Shown: positions 1 to 10,704, counted from the first letter of the stretch. The stretch is DNA of 64,000 bases from Nematopogon swammerdamellus (GCA_946902875.1 OX336343.1:23731596-23795595); one strand, 5' to 3'. Made by a program: numbers and translations. The notes: generated by a model from the sequence alone, not told the origin.

Positions 1-745
1 TGTTGATATTTTTTCGCCTGAATCTTATTACTAGACGAAATATAAGACACTTTTATTCTTACACATTTTTCAATAAAATCGATATTTCCGGAGAAAAAAA
101 ATATAAAATTATTTTTTCCAAAATGTTCTCAATTGCTGATGTTTTTTTGGCAGATTCTTATTTCTAAACGAAATATAAGACACTTTTATTCTTACACGTT
201 TTTCACTTAAGTCGATATTTCCGGAGAGAAAAATAAAACAACTTATTTTTTCATATTTTCTCGAATGTTGATTTCTCCCCTGAATCTTATTTCTAGACGA
301 AATACGAATCTGCAGTGAACATTTCAAAAAGTGCCCGCCATTTTGAACTTTTTAGTTACTGTACCGATTGCTTTCAAAATCGATATCTGCGTGTCTGTGT
401 GGGCTCTGAATACGAATCTGTAGTCAAAATTTAAAACAAGTGGCCGCCATTTTGAACTTTTTAGTTACTGGACTGATTGCTTTCAAAATCGATATCTGGG
501 TGTCTGTGTGGGTTTTGAATACGAATCTGTAGTCAAAATGTAAAAGAAGAAGCCGCCATTTTGAACTTTTTAGTTACTGGACTGATTGCTTTCAAAATCG
601 ATATCTGGGTGTCTGTGTGGGTTTTGAATACTAATCTGTAGTCAAAATTTAAAAGAAGAAGCCGCCATTTTGAACTTTTTAGTTACTGGACCGATTGCTT
701 TCAAAATCTATATCTGGGTGTCTGTGTGAGCTCTGAATATTAATA
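1..745. repeat. Left arm of a foldback structure made of tandem repeats
   Basis: This arm pairs in inverted orientation with 1233-1966. It contains two kinds of tandem unit. The outer part (1-330) repeats about every 130 bp a block with 'gacgaaatataagacacttt' and 'cgatatttccggag'. The inner part (300-745) repeats about every 115 bp a block with 'gccgccattttgaac' and 'tcgatatctgggtgtctg'. Long inverted repeats built of short tandem units are the known architecture of Foldback-type elements. The arm probably starts upstream of the window. No transposase is seen in it. Confidence 0.8.
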
Positions 746-1232
746 TTTTTTTTTTTTTTTTTTTTTTTTATGGAACCTGACACGGTTGGCTACATCACCT
801 ACAACATCCGTGATGTCAGCCCATAACACAGGGTGAACAAGGTGCCATGTCAGTGCTTCCCTTCATTTCATGTCGGCTACACTAAACTGGACGGAAAACA
901 CGAACTATTTACATAGCCGTTTCGACCGACGTTTCGTTCAGTGCGGTGGTACCAACCCGGCCAGGATAAACCCTACCACCTAGTAAGGTAAGAAGGGAAG
1001 GGACCTACAGTTTAACGTGGAATCCGAACCACGGTCAGCCTCCAACGGTCGAGCGGTCACCCATCCAATCACTGACCGCGCTCAGCGTTGCTTAATAACA
1101 GTTGACTAACCAACCGCGCCACTGAGCTACCGAGGCTGACGAATTTTCTTATCCCTTAGTCGACTTTTACGACATGCGACGGGGAGAGATGCAGTGGGGC
1201 TATTCTTTTTAAGTACCGACCCCACACGGTAC
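746..1232 (-). mobile_element. SINE-A copy with element X head, at the centre of the foldback
   Basis: Read on the minus strand this has an X head (1141-1232), a tRNA-like box A, a 5S-rRNA-like block, the SINE-A body and an A tail seen as a T run at 746-769. It sits exactly between the two inverted arms. It shows that X head and tRNA/5S head can occur in series. Confidence 0.85.
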
Positions 1233-1966
1233 GTTAATTTGTAGTCAAAACTAATAGGTTCAAAATGGCGGCCACTTTTTTAAAATTTTGACAACGGATT
1301 TGTATTCAAAGCACACAGAAACACCCAAATATAGATTTTGAAAGCAATCGGTCCAGTATCTAAAAAGTTAAAAATGGCGACCACTTTATGTTGACAACAG
1401 ATTCGTATTCAGGGTCCACACATACACCCAGATATCGATTTTGAAAGCAATCGGTCCGATAACTAAAAAGTTTAAAATGGCGGCCACTTGTTTTAAATTT
1501 TGACTACAGATTCGTATTCAGAGCCCACACAGACACCCAGATAGCGATTTTGAAAGCAATTGGTCCAGTAACTAAAAAGTTCAAAATGGTGGCCACTTTT
1601 TTAAATGATTCTGAAAAGAATTTAAATGATTGCAACTACAGATTCGTATTTCATCTAGAAATAAGATTCAGGCGAAAAAACATCAACATTCGAGAAAATA
1701 TGAAAAAATGGGTTGTTTTATTTTTCTCTCCGGAAATATCGACTTAAGGGAAAAACGTGTAAGAATAAAAGTGTCTTATATTTAGTTTAGAAATAAGAAT
1801 CCGCCAAAAAAACATTAGCAATCGAGAACATTTTGAAAAAAAAATATTTTAGATTTTTTTTTTCTCCGGAAATATCGATTTTTTTCAAAAACGTGTAAGA
1901 ATAAAAGTGTCTTATATTTCGTCTATAAATAGGATTCAGGCGAAAAAATATCAACATTCGAGAAAT
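1233..1966. repeat. Right arm of the foldback structure
   Basis: Inverted counterpart of 1-745. 'gattcaggcgaaaaaatatc' near 1931 is the reverse complement of the first bases of the window. The same ~115- and ~130-bp tandem units are present in reverse order, with moderate divergence between arms. Confidence 0.8.
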
Positions 1967-2395
1967 TAAATCAGAAAAGGGGGCGGAGCTTTCCATACAA
2001 ATGCCGTCCTGGATAATTCAGAATCGCGGCGAGCAATAAATCGAGAACCAATGATGGTACGACAACAAATTAGATCTTGTTTTGTAACCAGTTCCGTATA
2101 ATCTTAGATTATTTTATAACATCTTCCCCAGTTTTCCTGTAAATTGAGTAGAAATAAAAATTTATGAAAAAAATTATATCTCCATAAGCGGCCACTCTAG
2201 AGAAAATCATCTAAGAACAAAAGAAGCTTGTATTTAGTCAATAAATACGATCCCGAAGAAAAATCCAGTCCCAGAAATTTCCCAGGAAATTTTCAGAATT
2301 CCCATACAAAGTGGTGGTTTTAACAACTCCATATTATATCCTCTCGCGAACTTTACCTACTTTGGTACCAAATCACTCTACCTAATTCCGATCCC
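1967..2395. other. Unassigned AT-rich spacer
   Basis: No coding frame, RNA gene or recognised repeat was found here. Confidence 0.4.
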
Positions 2396-2552
2396 TGATA
2401 ATAACACATACCTATTATGTGAAAATTTTCACGGGGTACCTACCTATTGCGGTTCAAGAGATACAGCCCTCGGACAGACGGACAGATAGACAGACAGACA
2501 GACGGCGTAGGCTTAGTAATAGGGTACCGTACGACGGATACGGAACCTTATA
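2396..2552 (+). repeat. Element G, 3' part
   Basis: Contains the G landmarks 'gtgaaaattttcac', 'ggttcaagagatacagccct', a (gaca)n tract and the 'aatagggtaccgtacgacg' end. The 5' 'accggcc' part is missing. Confidence 0.6.
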
Positions 2553-2574
2553 AAACATAAATTAAAACAAAGAT

Positions 2575-2812
2575 TGCCTTGCCCCTTACTAGGTGGTAGG
2601 CTCAAATTGTAGCCGACTGGGTTGGTACCACTGTACTGGATGTAAGATGGCCGCATAGTAGCCTCGGTTGTGTTCTCCTCTAGTTCAGTATAGCCAGCAA
2701 TCCAGGGAAGTCTCCGATATGGCACCTACCTTCTTGGAGGTGATATTGGCTGGTTGGATTATGCACTCAGACCCCTCTGACTCAGCCAGCCATACCGGAT
2801 TACATAAAAAAA
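2575..2812 (+). mobile_element. SINE-B copy, headless
   Basis: Starts at 'ccccttactaggtggtaggc', shares 'gggttggtaccac' and 'agttcagtatagccagca' with SINE-A, and ends 'ggattacataaaaaaa'. The promoter-bearing head is absent. Other copies lie at 16129, 20147, 38110 and 45845. Confidence 0.75.
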
Positions 2813-3490
2813 GAGTTATTATGAGTACCTACATAATTTGGAAATGATAAGCTTCTCTGCGATAGAGCTATTTGCGACTCTTATTTCTTTTCCTGTTGAA
2901 TCTTTACGTGTTTTTTACGGTGTTCCTGTTCAATACGAACTTTGGTCACTCACTTTTTGGTTTCGAGCAAAGAACAGGAATAAAACGCGAAAAGAGCAAG
3001 TAGGTATCTCATATGAAAATACTTTTCGAATCTTTCCGTGTTTTACGGTACCTAAGTCAAATAAATCCGTATCAAAGTGCAAAAAACGGCATCTTTACAA
3101 CTCTAATCTCGATTAATGTTCCTTATTCGGCTGCCGATATCAAAATCTCCTGACTCTTTATTATGTTTAATGGATTTACACATTGATTTGCGCATGATTT
3201 TAATTAACTTGTCAGTCAGTAATTTTCTCAATTTTATCGGATATTTTGTATCTTTAGACATAGCTCTTAGTTTATTACAAAAAGGAGACGGGGATGTTTG
3301 GGCCCGATGGTAATAAAATGAGGTATGGTTAAAAATAATGGTTATATTTTTCTTTATTAAACTGTAAAATATCAACCCAATACTTTATCTAGAAAAAGAG
3401 AAATCTTAAAAAAAGTGTTAAGAAAAACGATTACGATTAAACTAAATATATATTAATGTAGATACATGATTTTAAACATTTAAAAATAAA
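2813..3490. other. Unassigned spacer with a weak direct repeat
   Basis: Two similar segments around 2890-2935 and 3030-3065 share 'gaatctttMcgtgttttacg'-like sequence. The short open frames here (for example 2838-3116) look random in composition and are not called. Confidence 0.3.
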
Positions 3491-3504
3491 AACGCTAGCA
3501 CCAA

Positions 3505-3900
3505 ATGAATAACTCAATTAAAGTAATTAAATCCATTACAAATGGATTTGCAGTGGAAACCCTTGGCGTGTGGTCACCGGACGCACGGGCTTTTGCCGAA
3601 ACCATCGGGAAATTGCTAGTGGATAAGTCCGGTGACGTGCGTGCCAAGGCTTACTTCATACGCCGCATAAGCCTAGAAATTCAAAGCGGGAACGCTATTA
3701 GCGTCCTAGGGACTATGGCTGCCTCGGCTGAACTAGAAGAAATTTTTTTATTTATAGGTTCTCCTTAATTTTTCTTTTGTTAGATAGGTAAGTTATGTTT
3801 TAGGTTAGTTTTAGTTATTTGTTTTAGATTTTTATTAATTGTTTTGATTACTTAATTCCTAGATTAAATAAAGTAATTACAAATTAACATTTTACTATTT
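3505..3900 (+). pseudogene. 5'-truncated LINE, C-terminal ORF fragment and 3'UTR
   Basis: The 87-codon frame 3505-3768 carries 'FAVETLGVWSPDARAF', then a block with 'GKLLVDKSGDVRAKAYF' and 'NAISVLGTM'. The same order occurs in the minus-strand fragment at 39890-40490 ('FVAFAVETLGAWSPDA', 'GKLLIDAFGHHRARAHF'), so both are tails of one LINE-like family. The function of this C-terminal domain is not known to me. The first ~10 residues are not similar to the other copy, so the true 5' truncation point is about 3530. A 'aataaagtaattac' signal at 3866 fits the 3' end. It is a dead remnant, with no reverse transcriptase domain. Confidence 0.6.
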
Positions 3901-4289
3901 AAAAAAATGAAACATTCACAATAATAAAAGGACTATATATAGTCTGTGATAAAAGGAAACAATTTATAAAGAAGAAGAGCTGTCATAGCTGTCAGTTGTA
4001 TTTTCATTTAATAACATTTACAAAACATAAATAACTAGAATTCTGAAAAAGTTTCGATATTATATTGCATTATTTTATTATTTTGAAGCAAACATACACA
4101 GAAGATCTATAGAAGTGAATTTTGAGTGGGTAGTAAACGGTGGGTCTGGTTGCTGCGCCTATGTTATGTCTATAATAGTTAAACTAAATCAATAAAAACT
4201 CAGATTGGCAAAATCTGTTGAAATTTCAGTGAAGATTTAATAATATTTAGGCTATTAATTGACACCATTTTCATCTTTTTACAATCGGG
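3901..4289. other. Unassigned AT-rich spacer
   Basis: Nothing recognised. Possibly the 3' flank of the MULE element to the right. Confidence 0.3.
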
Positions 4290-4977
4290 CCAAAGATTGT
4301 ATGAAAGCGTATCCGTCTCCTTTCTGAGCACGTGATTACGGCATTCAATCTTTTCGACCGTGCACCCATGGTAAGGTTTTGCTTGTAAAATTTTAGAATA
4401 TGTGCTGGAGTCACCATCGGAAATTAATTTAGCATAAACAAGGCCGTATCTTCCGACGATTTAAATTCTTCCAAAATAATTTCACACTCCATGCCTGTAG
4501 AAGGCCCATTATAATTTTTGAAACATTTGTGGTTATTTCGTTCGACTTTATTTTTTTCTGCCCGGCTACAAACGATACAAAACTTATTTTTCACGCCCAT
4601 AACACCACCTCTCTAAATCTTTTGCCAGCTATAGCCGCAGCTCCCGATAAGGCGGAATAATTTTGTTTGTAAGATCTCTTTGACCAACACCCGTCCGCAA
4701 TAACTTCAATTATTGCGTTGCCGAATTTATCAACACGACCTTCTTTTAAAGCAGCATCGCGTTCTCTTTTTGCAGCCTTTTCCATTTCTTCGGCAGCCGT
4801 TTCATGCCATTTTAAACAAATATCATTGTGCATTTTCGAATAAAATGGATTCGTCATGAAGGGGACATTGAGTGCTGCCATAAGTTCTTCTAATTGCGAA
4901 AAACCACATCCTATTGCAATTGCACCCGCAACAGCGGACCTGTTTACGTCTACCGGATTTTCTGTATTTTTTCTCAT
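4290..4977 (-). pseudogene. Mutator-like (MULE) transposase, catalytic-region part
   Basis: The minus frame 4977-4591 reads 'VNRSAVAGAIAIGCGFSQL', then 'ICLKWHETAAEEMEKAA', then 'IIEVIADGCWSKRSYKQNYS' and 'LSGAAAIAGKRFREVVLWA'. This order (substrate-like N region, a D in 'ADG.WSKRSY', the 'ALSGAA' block) is typical of insect Mutator-like transposase-domain proteins. After 'VVLWA' a one-base frameshift at about 4591 is needed to continue into 'KNKFCIVCSRAEKN', a Cys-containing block, to about 4440 and beyond. The preceding part of the same protein is at 6415-6651, 1.4 kb away, separated by an insertion. Frameshift plus insertion make it a pseudogene. Confidence 0.75.
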
Positions 4978-5134
4978 TACTAAACGGTTTTATTTAGCTT
5001 GACTCCGTATATTTGTTTCTATCTTTGTTTCAAATCTTGCGACAACTTTTTCAACTACTTCTACTGAACCGATTTTTATGAAACTTTGCACACGCATTGA
5101 GTTCTCGTGACAATACAATATTATGATAATTTCA

Positions 5135-5490
5135 ACTTGGTAACGAGGGTCTGATGATGGAGTCAGGAGGTGGACAGTGCAACTCTTCAACCGTTACTAG
5201 TAACCCCCTCGAGTTTGGGCTCATTTGGTTGGTTTGGACGAGTGTCTCATACTTCTACCAATACACTTGGTGACGAGGGTCTGATGATGGAGTCAGGAGG
5301 TATACAGTGGAACTCTTCAACCACTTGGTGACGAGGGTCTGATGATGGAGTCAGGAGGTATACAGTGGAACTCTTCAACCGTTACTAGTAACCCCCTCGA
5401 GTTTGGGCTCATTTGGTTTGTTTGGACGAGTGTCCCATACTTCTACCAATATACTTGGTGACGAAGATCTGATTATAGATGCAGGAGGTG
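5135..5490. repeat. Tandem repeat, unit about 130 bp
   Basis: The unit begins 'acttggtgacgagggtctga' and includes 'gttactagtaaccccctcga' and 'ggtttggacgagtgt'. One full copy, a truncated ~55-bp copy and another full copy follow each other with about 95 % identity by eye. Confidence 0.85.
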
Positions 5491-5559
5491 AACTGTTGAA
5501 CTTAAATAAAACAAAAATAATGATCAGGATATTTCTTTGAATCCACCCAAGTTAAGGTT

Positions 5560-5720
5560 TCTGTATTGTGCCGAGAACTGTGTGGCGTTAGGGTGGCTAA
5601 AAATGATACGTCGTTAGCGATACACCACCCAACTCAACGTTTGAAACGTGCCGAGGACTGTGTGGCATTAGGGTGGATAAAAATGATATGTCGTTAGCGT
5701 TTCAACCTCAAGGCTGGGCA
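5560..5720. repeat. Twofold ~82-bp tandem repeat
   Basis: 'actgtgtggcRttagggtgg' followed by 'taaaaatgatacgtcgttag' or a close variant occurs twice, near 5577 and 5658. Confidence 0.7.
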
Positions 5721-5866
5721 CACCTTGTTGTATGAGAGCCTTGCCCCTCTACATGGACCTCTGGGGGGTCTACTGTTATTGTTCCATTACTCGTGGGAAC
5801 AACATGAAAGAAAAAAATTATAAAAAAATCAAACTAAAAACGAGTAAATAAAAAAATTGGTAAAAC

Positions 5867-6407
5867 AACTTTTAAGTTAAACGGTTTTATTAAAAAACAA
5901 CAGCTGTACAAAAAACAAGAAAAAAAACATCACCTGTACAAAAAGCTAGAAAATAATAAGGACACAAACCTGGGCCTTCTTAAGATTTTACGTCTGGGTA
6001 AGAAATCGTGCAATACTAGCGTGCTGTCTTCTCATGTCAGATGCCAAAGGGCACTTTGTGTCGCTGCGTCAGCGGAATAAGTAATAAATTGAGACTTTTA
6101 ACAGACTAATATAAAAACGTGGGGCGTATAATATGCGTAATAACATGCGCCCCACGTTTTTATATTAGTCTGTTAAAAGTCTCAATTTATTACTTATTCC
6201 GCTGACGCAGCGACACAAAGTGCTCTTTGGCATCTGACATGAGAAGACAGCACGCTAGTAATTCACGATTTCTTACCCAGACGTAAAATCTTAAGAAGGC
6301 CCAGGCTTGTGTCCTTATTATTTTCTAGCTTTTTGTACATGTGATGTTTTTTTTTCTAGTTTTTTGTACAGCTGTTGTTTTTAATAAAACCGTTTAACTT
6401 AAACGTT
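5867..6407. repeat. 540-bp near-perfect palindrome (hairpin)
   Basis: Left arm 5867-6126 and right arm 6148-6407 are reverse complements with only a handful of differences. The loop is the 21 bases 6127-6147. The arm turning point is 'acgtggggcg' against 'cgccccacgt'. No coding frame. A transcript from either strand would fold into a ~255-bp duplex. The structure is the distal half of the insertion in the MULE gene. Confidence 0.9.
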
Positions 6408-6414
6408 TTTTTAC

Positions 6415-6651
6415 CTATTTTTTTATGCAAGTATCAACTGTGAATTTTTGATTACACATGTTACAGCCTAATACAATAATTAAATTTAGTCCTATTTTTC
6501 TTTCCGATATTACGCTCATGGATTGTAACCTACAGTTAGCAAGTGCTTTGTGTCCAGATATGATTTTTAAACAATCAATTAGATGTTGTAAATCTACCAA
6601 TCTCCTGCCTTCAATTATGTAATTTTTTCCCCTGTCACGTCCGGTGATGAC
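6415..6651 (-). pseudogene. MULE transposase, N-terminal part
   Basis: The minus frame reads 'VITGRDRGKNYIIEGRRLVD', then 'LQHLIDCLKIISGHKALANC', 'RLQSMSVISERKIGLNLI' and 'VLGCNMCNQKFTVDTC'. 'GRR.VD.QH', the 'ISE.+IG' block and the CxxC in 'CNMCN' are the usual N-terminal landmarks of Mutator-like insect proteins, normally directly followed by the 'VN.SAV.G....G.G' block found here at 4977. A pyrimidine-rich 'ttttttacag' at 6652-6661 on the minus strand looks like a 3' splice site, so an upstream exon is expected. The coding sequence is cut off at about 6425 by the insertion. Confidence 0.65.
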
Positions 6652-6864
6652 CTGTAAAAAACCAAAACATATAATTATAAATGTTTTAATAATAAATAAT
6701 ATTTATTTCTACTGAATTAGATCATTTAAAACCCTAGGCTAGGACTGACCGCATTTGTTTATACGTTTTTTACATTACTCTATGCAATATTGAATTTTTC
6801 ATAAAAATCAACCTTCTGTCTTTCTTTGGTAATACGTTTTGTAGTTATTTTGCATTCGAATATT

Positions 6865-7090
6865 TAGTGGTTATAATCGCTCGTCGCCTAGAGCTTCGAT
6901 CTAAAGAGGTGCGGGTTCGAGCTTACGTGTGCAGGGGGACCGCACCGCTTTCTTTCTCTGAGTTTGATAAGTAAGGATAGGGTATTGGAAGGAGTTTGAT
7001 AATTAGTTAAAACTGTAACGAAACTTATGTATGTAAACAAACAATCATGTAGGTAATACCTACTGATTATCAAATAAAATAGTAAGGTAT
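6865..7090 (+). repeat. Possible tRNA-derived SINE remnant
   Basis: 'tagtggttataatcgctcgt' resembles a box A and 'gtgcgggttcgagctt' a box B, about 45 bp apart, as in a tRNA. The 3' body is not shared with SINE-A or SINE-B. Only one copy is in the window. Confidence 0.35.
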
Positions 7091-7094
7091 AAAA

Positions 7095-7640
7095 TTAAAT
7101 TACATGTACATTTTTGTGTTCGGCGGTGGTGGTGGCGTTGACAGCGATATTGGAGGTGTCATCGAAGGCGGCGGCGGCGGAGGCAGCGGGTTCTGAGGTG
7201 GTTCTGACCGTGGCAGCAGCAACGGCAGCGGCTCGGCTAACACCGGCGCCGCCGCCGCCGGCGCGGCGGCAGAGGCAGCGAGGTATGAGGTGGTTCTGAT
7301 CTGATCGTGGCAGCAACAGCAGCAGCGGCTCAGCAGATCTCGACACTGGCACCGGCGCGCGGCTTCGCCAACGAAGGTGTTGATTGTAGTAGGGAACGCG
7401 CCGGGATCGCCGCCGCCGCCGGTGGCCAACTATTCTGTTTCTTGATTTCATTTAGGCGAATTCCTTTATTCCGTAAATATTTCTTCTTCTCGCGTTTCAT
7501 CATAATGTTTTTATTTTGTTTCCCCATTTCTAGTTAGGTAGCTGCGGCTGCCGGGAGCCGTGCGGCGCGCAGGCGGGCGTGCGGTGGTCAGGAGCCGTGC
7601 TGCGGCGGGCTGCGTGCGCTCCGCCGCAGCTAATCCACAC
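7095..7640. promoter_or_regulatory. GC-rich, CpG-rich island with (ggc)n tracts
   Basis: The interval is strongly GC- and CpG-rich against AT-rich flanks, with 'ggcggcggcggcggaggcag' and related tracts. Frames are open on both strands only because of this composition. One exception may be real: minus 7527-7425 starts 'MGKQNKNIMMKREKKKYL', a Lys-rich N-terminus of the kind seen in MULE proteins, and could be a first exon for the transposase at 6651. I saw no clean splice donor there. The island could equally serve the THAP exon 600 bp to the right. Confidence 0.4.
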
Positions 7641-8139
7641 GACTGCCGTCCTCTCCTCCCCAGTCCCAACACGGAAACAGGACGCCAATATAGTCATAGT
7701 TAGGAGAGAGCGTGACGACGCCAGGTGTGAGCGCGCAAGCTAATGTTGGGCGTGTCTGATCAAATCTACATGAAAACGTTAATTTTTTTTTTACAAAATC
7801 TATTAACTTTACAGAGATATCCATCGACACAAAATTAGATATCGTTCATCCGAACTGGCAAAAAAATTATCATAATGTTTTGGGGTAAGTTTTGTCGGCA
7901 ATATAAAAAATAAGAAATAATCGAAGGTTTACAAATTATTTTATTGTGTCGTGTTATTTTATTGTTTCACGTTTTCCATCGTCACATCATTTAATGAAGA
8001 GTTGTAGATTATATTGTTGAAGTTTACAAATACCTTACTTCAGCGGTTTCGCCAGTAAATTAGATCAAAAACTAGATGTTTCTGCATTAATATCACCTTA
8101 ACGGCGCTGATTTGGGAACGATTGAACGACAGTCGCTTG

Positions 8140-8288
8140 TTCACTGTCAGCGAGTATGGTTGTTGTGTGTGTTGTACAGTGAGTGAGTGAGACGGTGCGG
8201 TGCGCAACAAAATGCCGTGTTGTGCATTTAAAAACTGCAATCACAACCACCGAAACTCCAAAAAGACGGATGGCATAACATATCACAT
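8140..8288 (+). promoter_or_regulatory. Candidate transcription start region and 5'UTR of the THAP gene
   Basis: 'cactgtcagcgag' (about 8141-8153) contains a TCAGC/TCAGT-like insect initiator, followed by about 60 bases of leader before the ATG at 8212. No TATA box is obvious. The assignment rests on position only. Confidence 0.25.
8212..8288 (+). CDS. THAP-domain protein, first coding exon (partial)
   Basis: ATG at 8212 opens 25 codons, 'MPCCAFKNCNHNHRNSKKTD' then 'GITYH', and runs into a strong splice donor, 'acat|gtaagtac', at 8289. The pattern M-P-x-C-x4-C with Asn/His-rich loop followed by 'G(I/V)(T/S)(Y/F)H' is the N-terminal half of a THAP zinc finger (C2CH). The next exon would be expected to begin with the FP motif and later supply C-x2-H. 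I did not find that exon in the window. THAP proteins are sequence-specific DNA-binding factors, some domesticated from P-type transposases. The exon stops in phase 2. Confidence 0.65.
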
Positions 8289-9689
8289 GTAAGTACATCA
8301 TATTTTTTTTATTTCTTTCTTATTTATTTAGTTTAATTGATTTTTTAAGCCAGTATTAAATTTATCGATATCCGCAACGACGATTAGTCACTTCATCTCT
8401 TTCTAACTTATTGCATTGCTGCGTATCAATAGATTTGCTATTTCGTTCAGCCTACGTTCAAGTGCACGCACGTGTTAATAGCAGCGCCACCGTGAGTTCG
8501 AAAGGGATAAACGCGCGCGTTAGAAGATAGAAGCGCTACTCGTGGTGCGTGCGTGCGTAAGGGAGACTGCTATTTGTCTCTCTCGCACCTGGAAAGTCTT
8601 AGCTGTGAGAGGCACATTTATACATTTGCGCTAGAGTCGCGAATGTTGTGTTCTTCTATATTCTAATGTATGGAATAGAATAGTTTAGCACTATAACATT
8701 TGCGACACTGGCGCGAATGTTACACTGGCGGTCCGTGCGCCGCAGGATTCACTACGATCTGCCAGTCTAGTGCCTTGGCACATATACGTCGATGACATAC
8801 ATACATACTTGTCCATCCAGGTATGAAAAAAAAGTTGTTTTTTATTTTTTAGGTTTTTACTTCACATTGACGGCTCTTATACACTCTTTATATAATATTA
8901 TATAGTTAGCTTCATTTTACGACTGGGGTTATATTATACAGGCACTACCATCTATTTACACGTGTCCCTGTGTTCGCGGGTACGTCATTTTGACAGTGTG
9001 TTTATAGCGCTATTATCTGCACCGCAACAATCTCGTCGCGTCACCTCAGATGCATACATTTTGTATGAAGTCGCTGCGCCAAAGAGTTGGGTGTGAGTGT
9101 ACACAGTTACCGTGGCTCCATCTTCGAGGACCTTTTACGACATCTAGCGGGAGTTTTATTAACTAGACATGATTTACAATTCTGCTTGCGCCCTACGCGT
9201 CGAGGGCTGAAGTACACGGACGGAGTTTCCATGGTGAGTCGCCGCGGAGCGGATGTCCACTGTCCGAGGGCTCTTATGAGGATTCATATGGCAAAACAAC
9301 GAAAATTGCTATATTTATTAAAACTTCAAACAAAAATGTAGTTCTATGAAGTACATTTTTGTTTGAAGTTTATTTTTAAAACTAGATAATATGTAATAAA
9401 CACTGAAGCATGCTTTTTAAATTTACAGTATTTTTTAATGGTGAAAAAAAAAAAAAAAATTCTGAATGTGAATTTCTTATGTCGAGCTAGCTCCATACTG
9501 GATAATTATTTTGGAATAAAATATACGTCATTGTATGGAATTAAATTTTCTAGACAAAAGCAGCATTATTTGAAAAAAATAAAATAATCCTAATAATTAA
9601 AAAAAAAACAAAAACTACAAAATTCACCGTATAAATGCGCGCACTGCGCTCGATTGCTCAACGCCGAAATTTCATTTTTGTTTTGCCAT
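8289..9689. other. Presumed first intron of the THAP gene; no recognised gene
   Basis: The segment holds GC-richer blocks at 8470-8560 and 8700-8790 with 'gcgtgcgtgcgtaag', and a short hairpin at 9321-9371. An 84-codon frame at 9087-9338 looks non-biological. No THAP exon 2 was found. Confidence 0.35.
9321..9371. repeat. Perfect 20-bp inverted repeat
   Basis: 'aaacttcaaacaaaaatgta' at 9321-9340 and its exact reverse complement at 9352-9371, with an 11-base loop. Confidence 0.85.
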
Positions 9690-9714
9690 ATGAATACTCT
9701 TAACGCTCTTTAGC

Positions 9715-10021
9715 GCATGTCGGAAAGATTGGAAACGGACAGAACTTGGATGAGTGACGGTTCGACTGTTCGGATTCGACGTAAAACTGTGGGTTTCTTC
9801 CCTTACCGGTGGTGGGGTTTAATCCCGTCCGGGTTGGTACAACCGCACTGAATGAAAAAGGTCGCTCGAAGCGGCTATGTAAATAGTTCGTGTTTTTCGT
9901 CCAGTTCAGTGTAGCCGGCACGACTGAAGGGAAGCACTGATGGCGCCTGGTTCGCCAAGGTCTTATGGTCTGACATCACTGGTGTTGTAGGTGATGCAGC
10001 CAGCCATGTCAGGTTGCATAA
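9715..10021 (+). mobile_element. Degenerate SINE-A copy
   Basis: The 5S-like block survives as 'gaacttggatgagtgacggt', the body has 'gggttggtacaaccgcactg' and 'agtgtagccggcacgac', and the tail 'gtcaggttgcataaaaaa' runs directly into element G at 10022. Confidence 0.7.
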
Positions 10022-10260
10022 AAAACCGGCCAAGTGCGAGTCGGGCTCGCGCACCGAGGGTTCCGTACCACGACGTAATTGGTCGTGTTTTTATTTTTTT
10101 GTTTTACTTGAGAGTTTTTTTTATTGTACAATTTGGTATATCCGCCATAATAACAGATATTCTGTGAAAATTTCAACCGGAAACGGTTCAAAATATACAT
10201 CCCTTTAAATGTACGAGAGACAGACGGACAGACAGAAGTGTATGTATGATCATTGATCAG
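10022..10260 (+). repeat. Element G, 5' part
   Basis: Begins 'accggccaagtgcgagtcgg' in the A tail of the preceding SINE-A, continues 'gcaccgagggttccgtacc' and later 'gtgaaaatttcaaccgg', ending in a (gaca)n-like tract near 10215. Confidence 0.7.
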
Positions 10261-10342
10261 TGATTTGATTACACCAGAAATGTTATTATTAGCAGTGCAG
10301 ACAGTCAAAATGTTTCCCCAACTTACCTCAAGATTTTTTTTT

Positions 10343-10702
10343 AGGGTTCCCTACGTGACCCTATTACAAAGCCCACGCCGCCGCCTGTGATGAAGTGAAG
10401 GAACGTGTTTTTTTTTCAACTCTTTTGTTTTGTTTTTGCTCTAACTTCAAAAAAGGTAATATATACAGCCGTCAAACTTGGTGTAATTATAGTGCAAACT
10501 CTAAAGTGAAACGATAATTTTTTTTTCTGCCAGTAGAATCGGAGAAAATAAGCTGTCACAGATGGACGACAGGCACAAGAATGATTCTATAAGTGACTTT
10601 TTTTACTTTTGAAGTACCTACGGCAACCATAAAAACAGGCCAATTATGTGGCGGTACGGAGCCCTCGGTGCGTGAATAAGTATTCGCACTTGGCCGGTTT
10701 TT
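10343..10702 (-). repeat. Element G, inverted copy
   Basis: Minus-strand landmarks: 'tagggttccctacgtgaccc' at the left end and 'cacttggccggtttttttc' at the right end (10687-10705). It lies head-to-head with the copy at 10022, forming a loose inverted pair. Confidence 0.65.
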
Positions 10703-10704
10703 TT

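Larger units (their letters stand above)
4983..6407. mobile_element. 1.4-kb insertion splitting the MULE gene
   Basis: Both ends carry 'taaacggttttatt' in inverted orientation (4981-4994 and reverse complement at about 6383-6396), and a third copy lies at about 5878. The insert consists of tandem repeats (5135-5490), a twofold repeat (5560-5720) and a long palindrome (5867-6407). No protein was found in it. The two MULE coding parts abut its two ends, so the insertion disrupted the gene. Confidence 0.55.

Noticed and set aside
7100..7451. Ala/Arg/Pro-rich frames in the GC-rich island as genes
   Set aside because: Open on both strands in several frames because of GGC repeats; compositional artefact.
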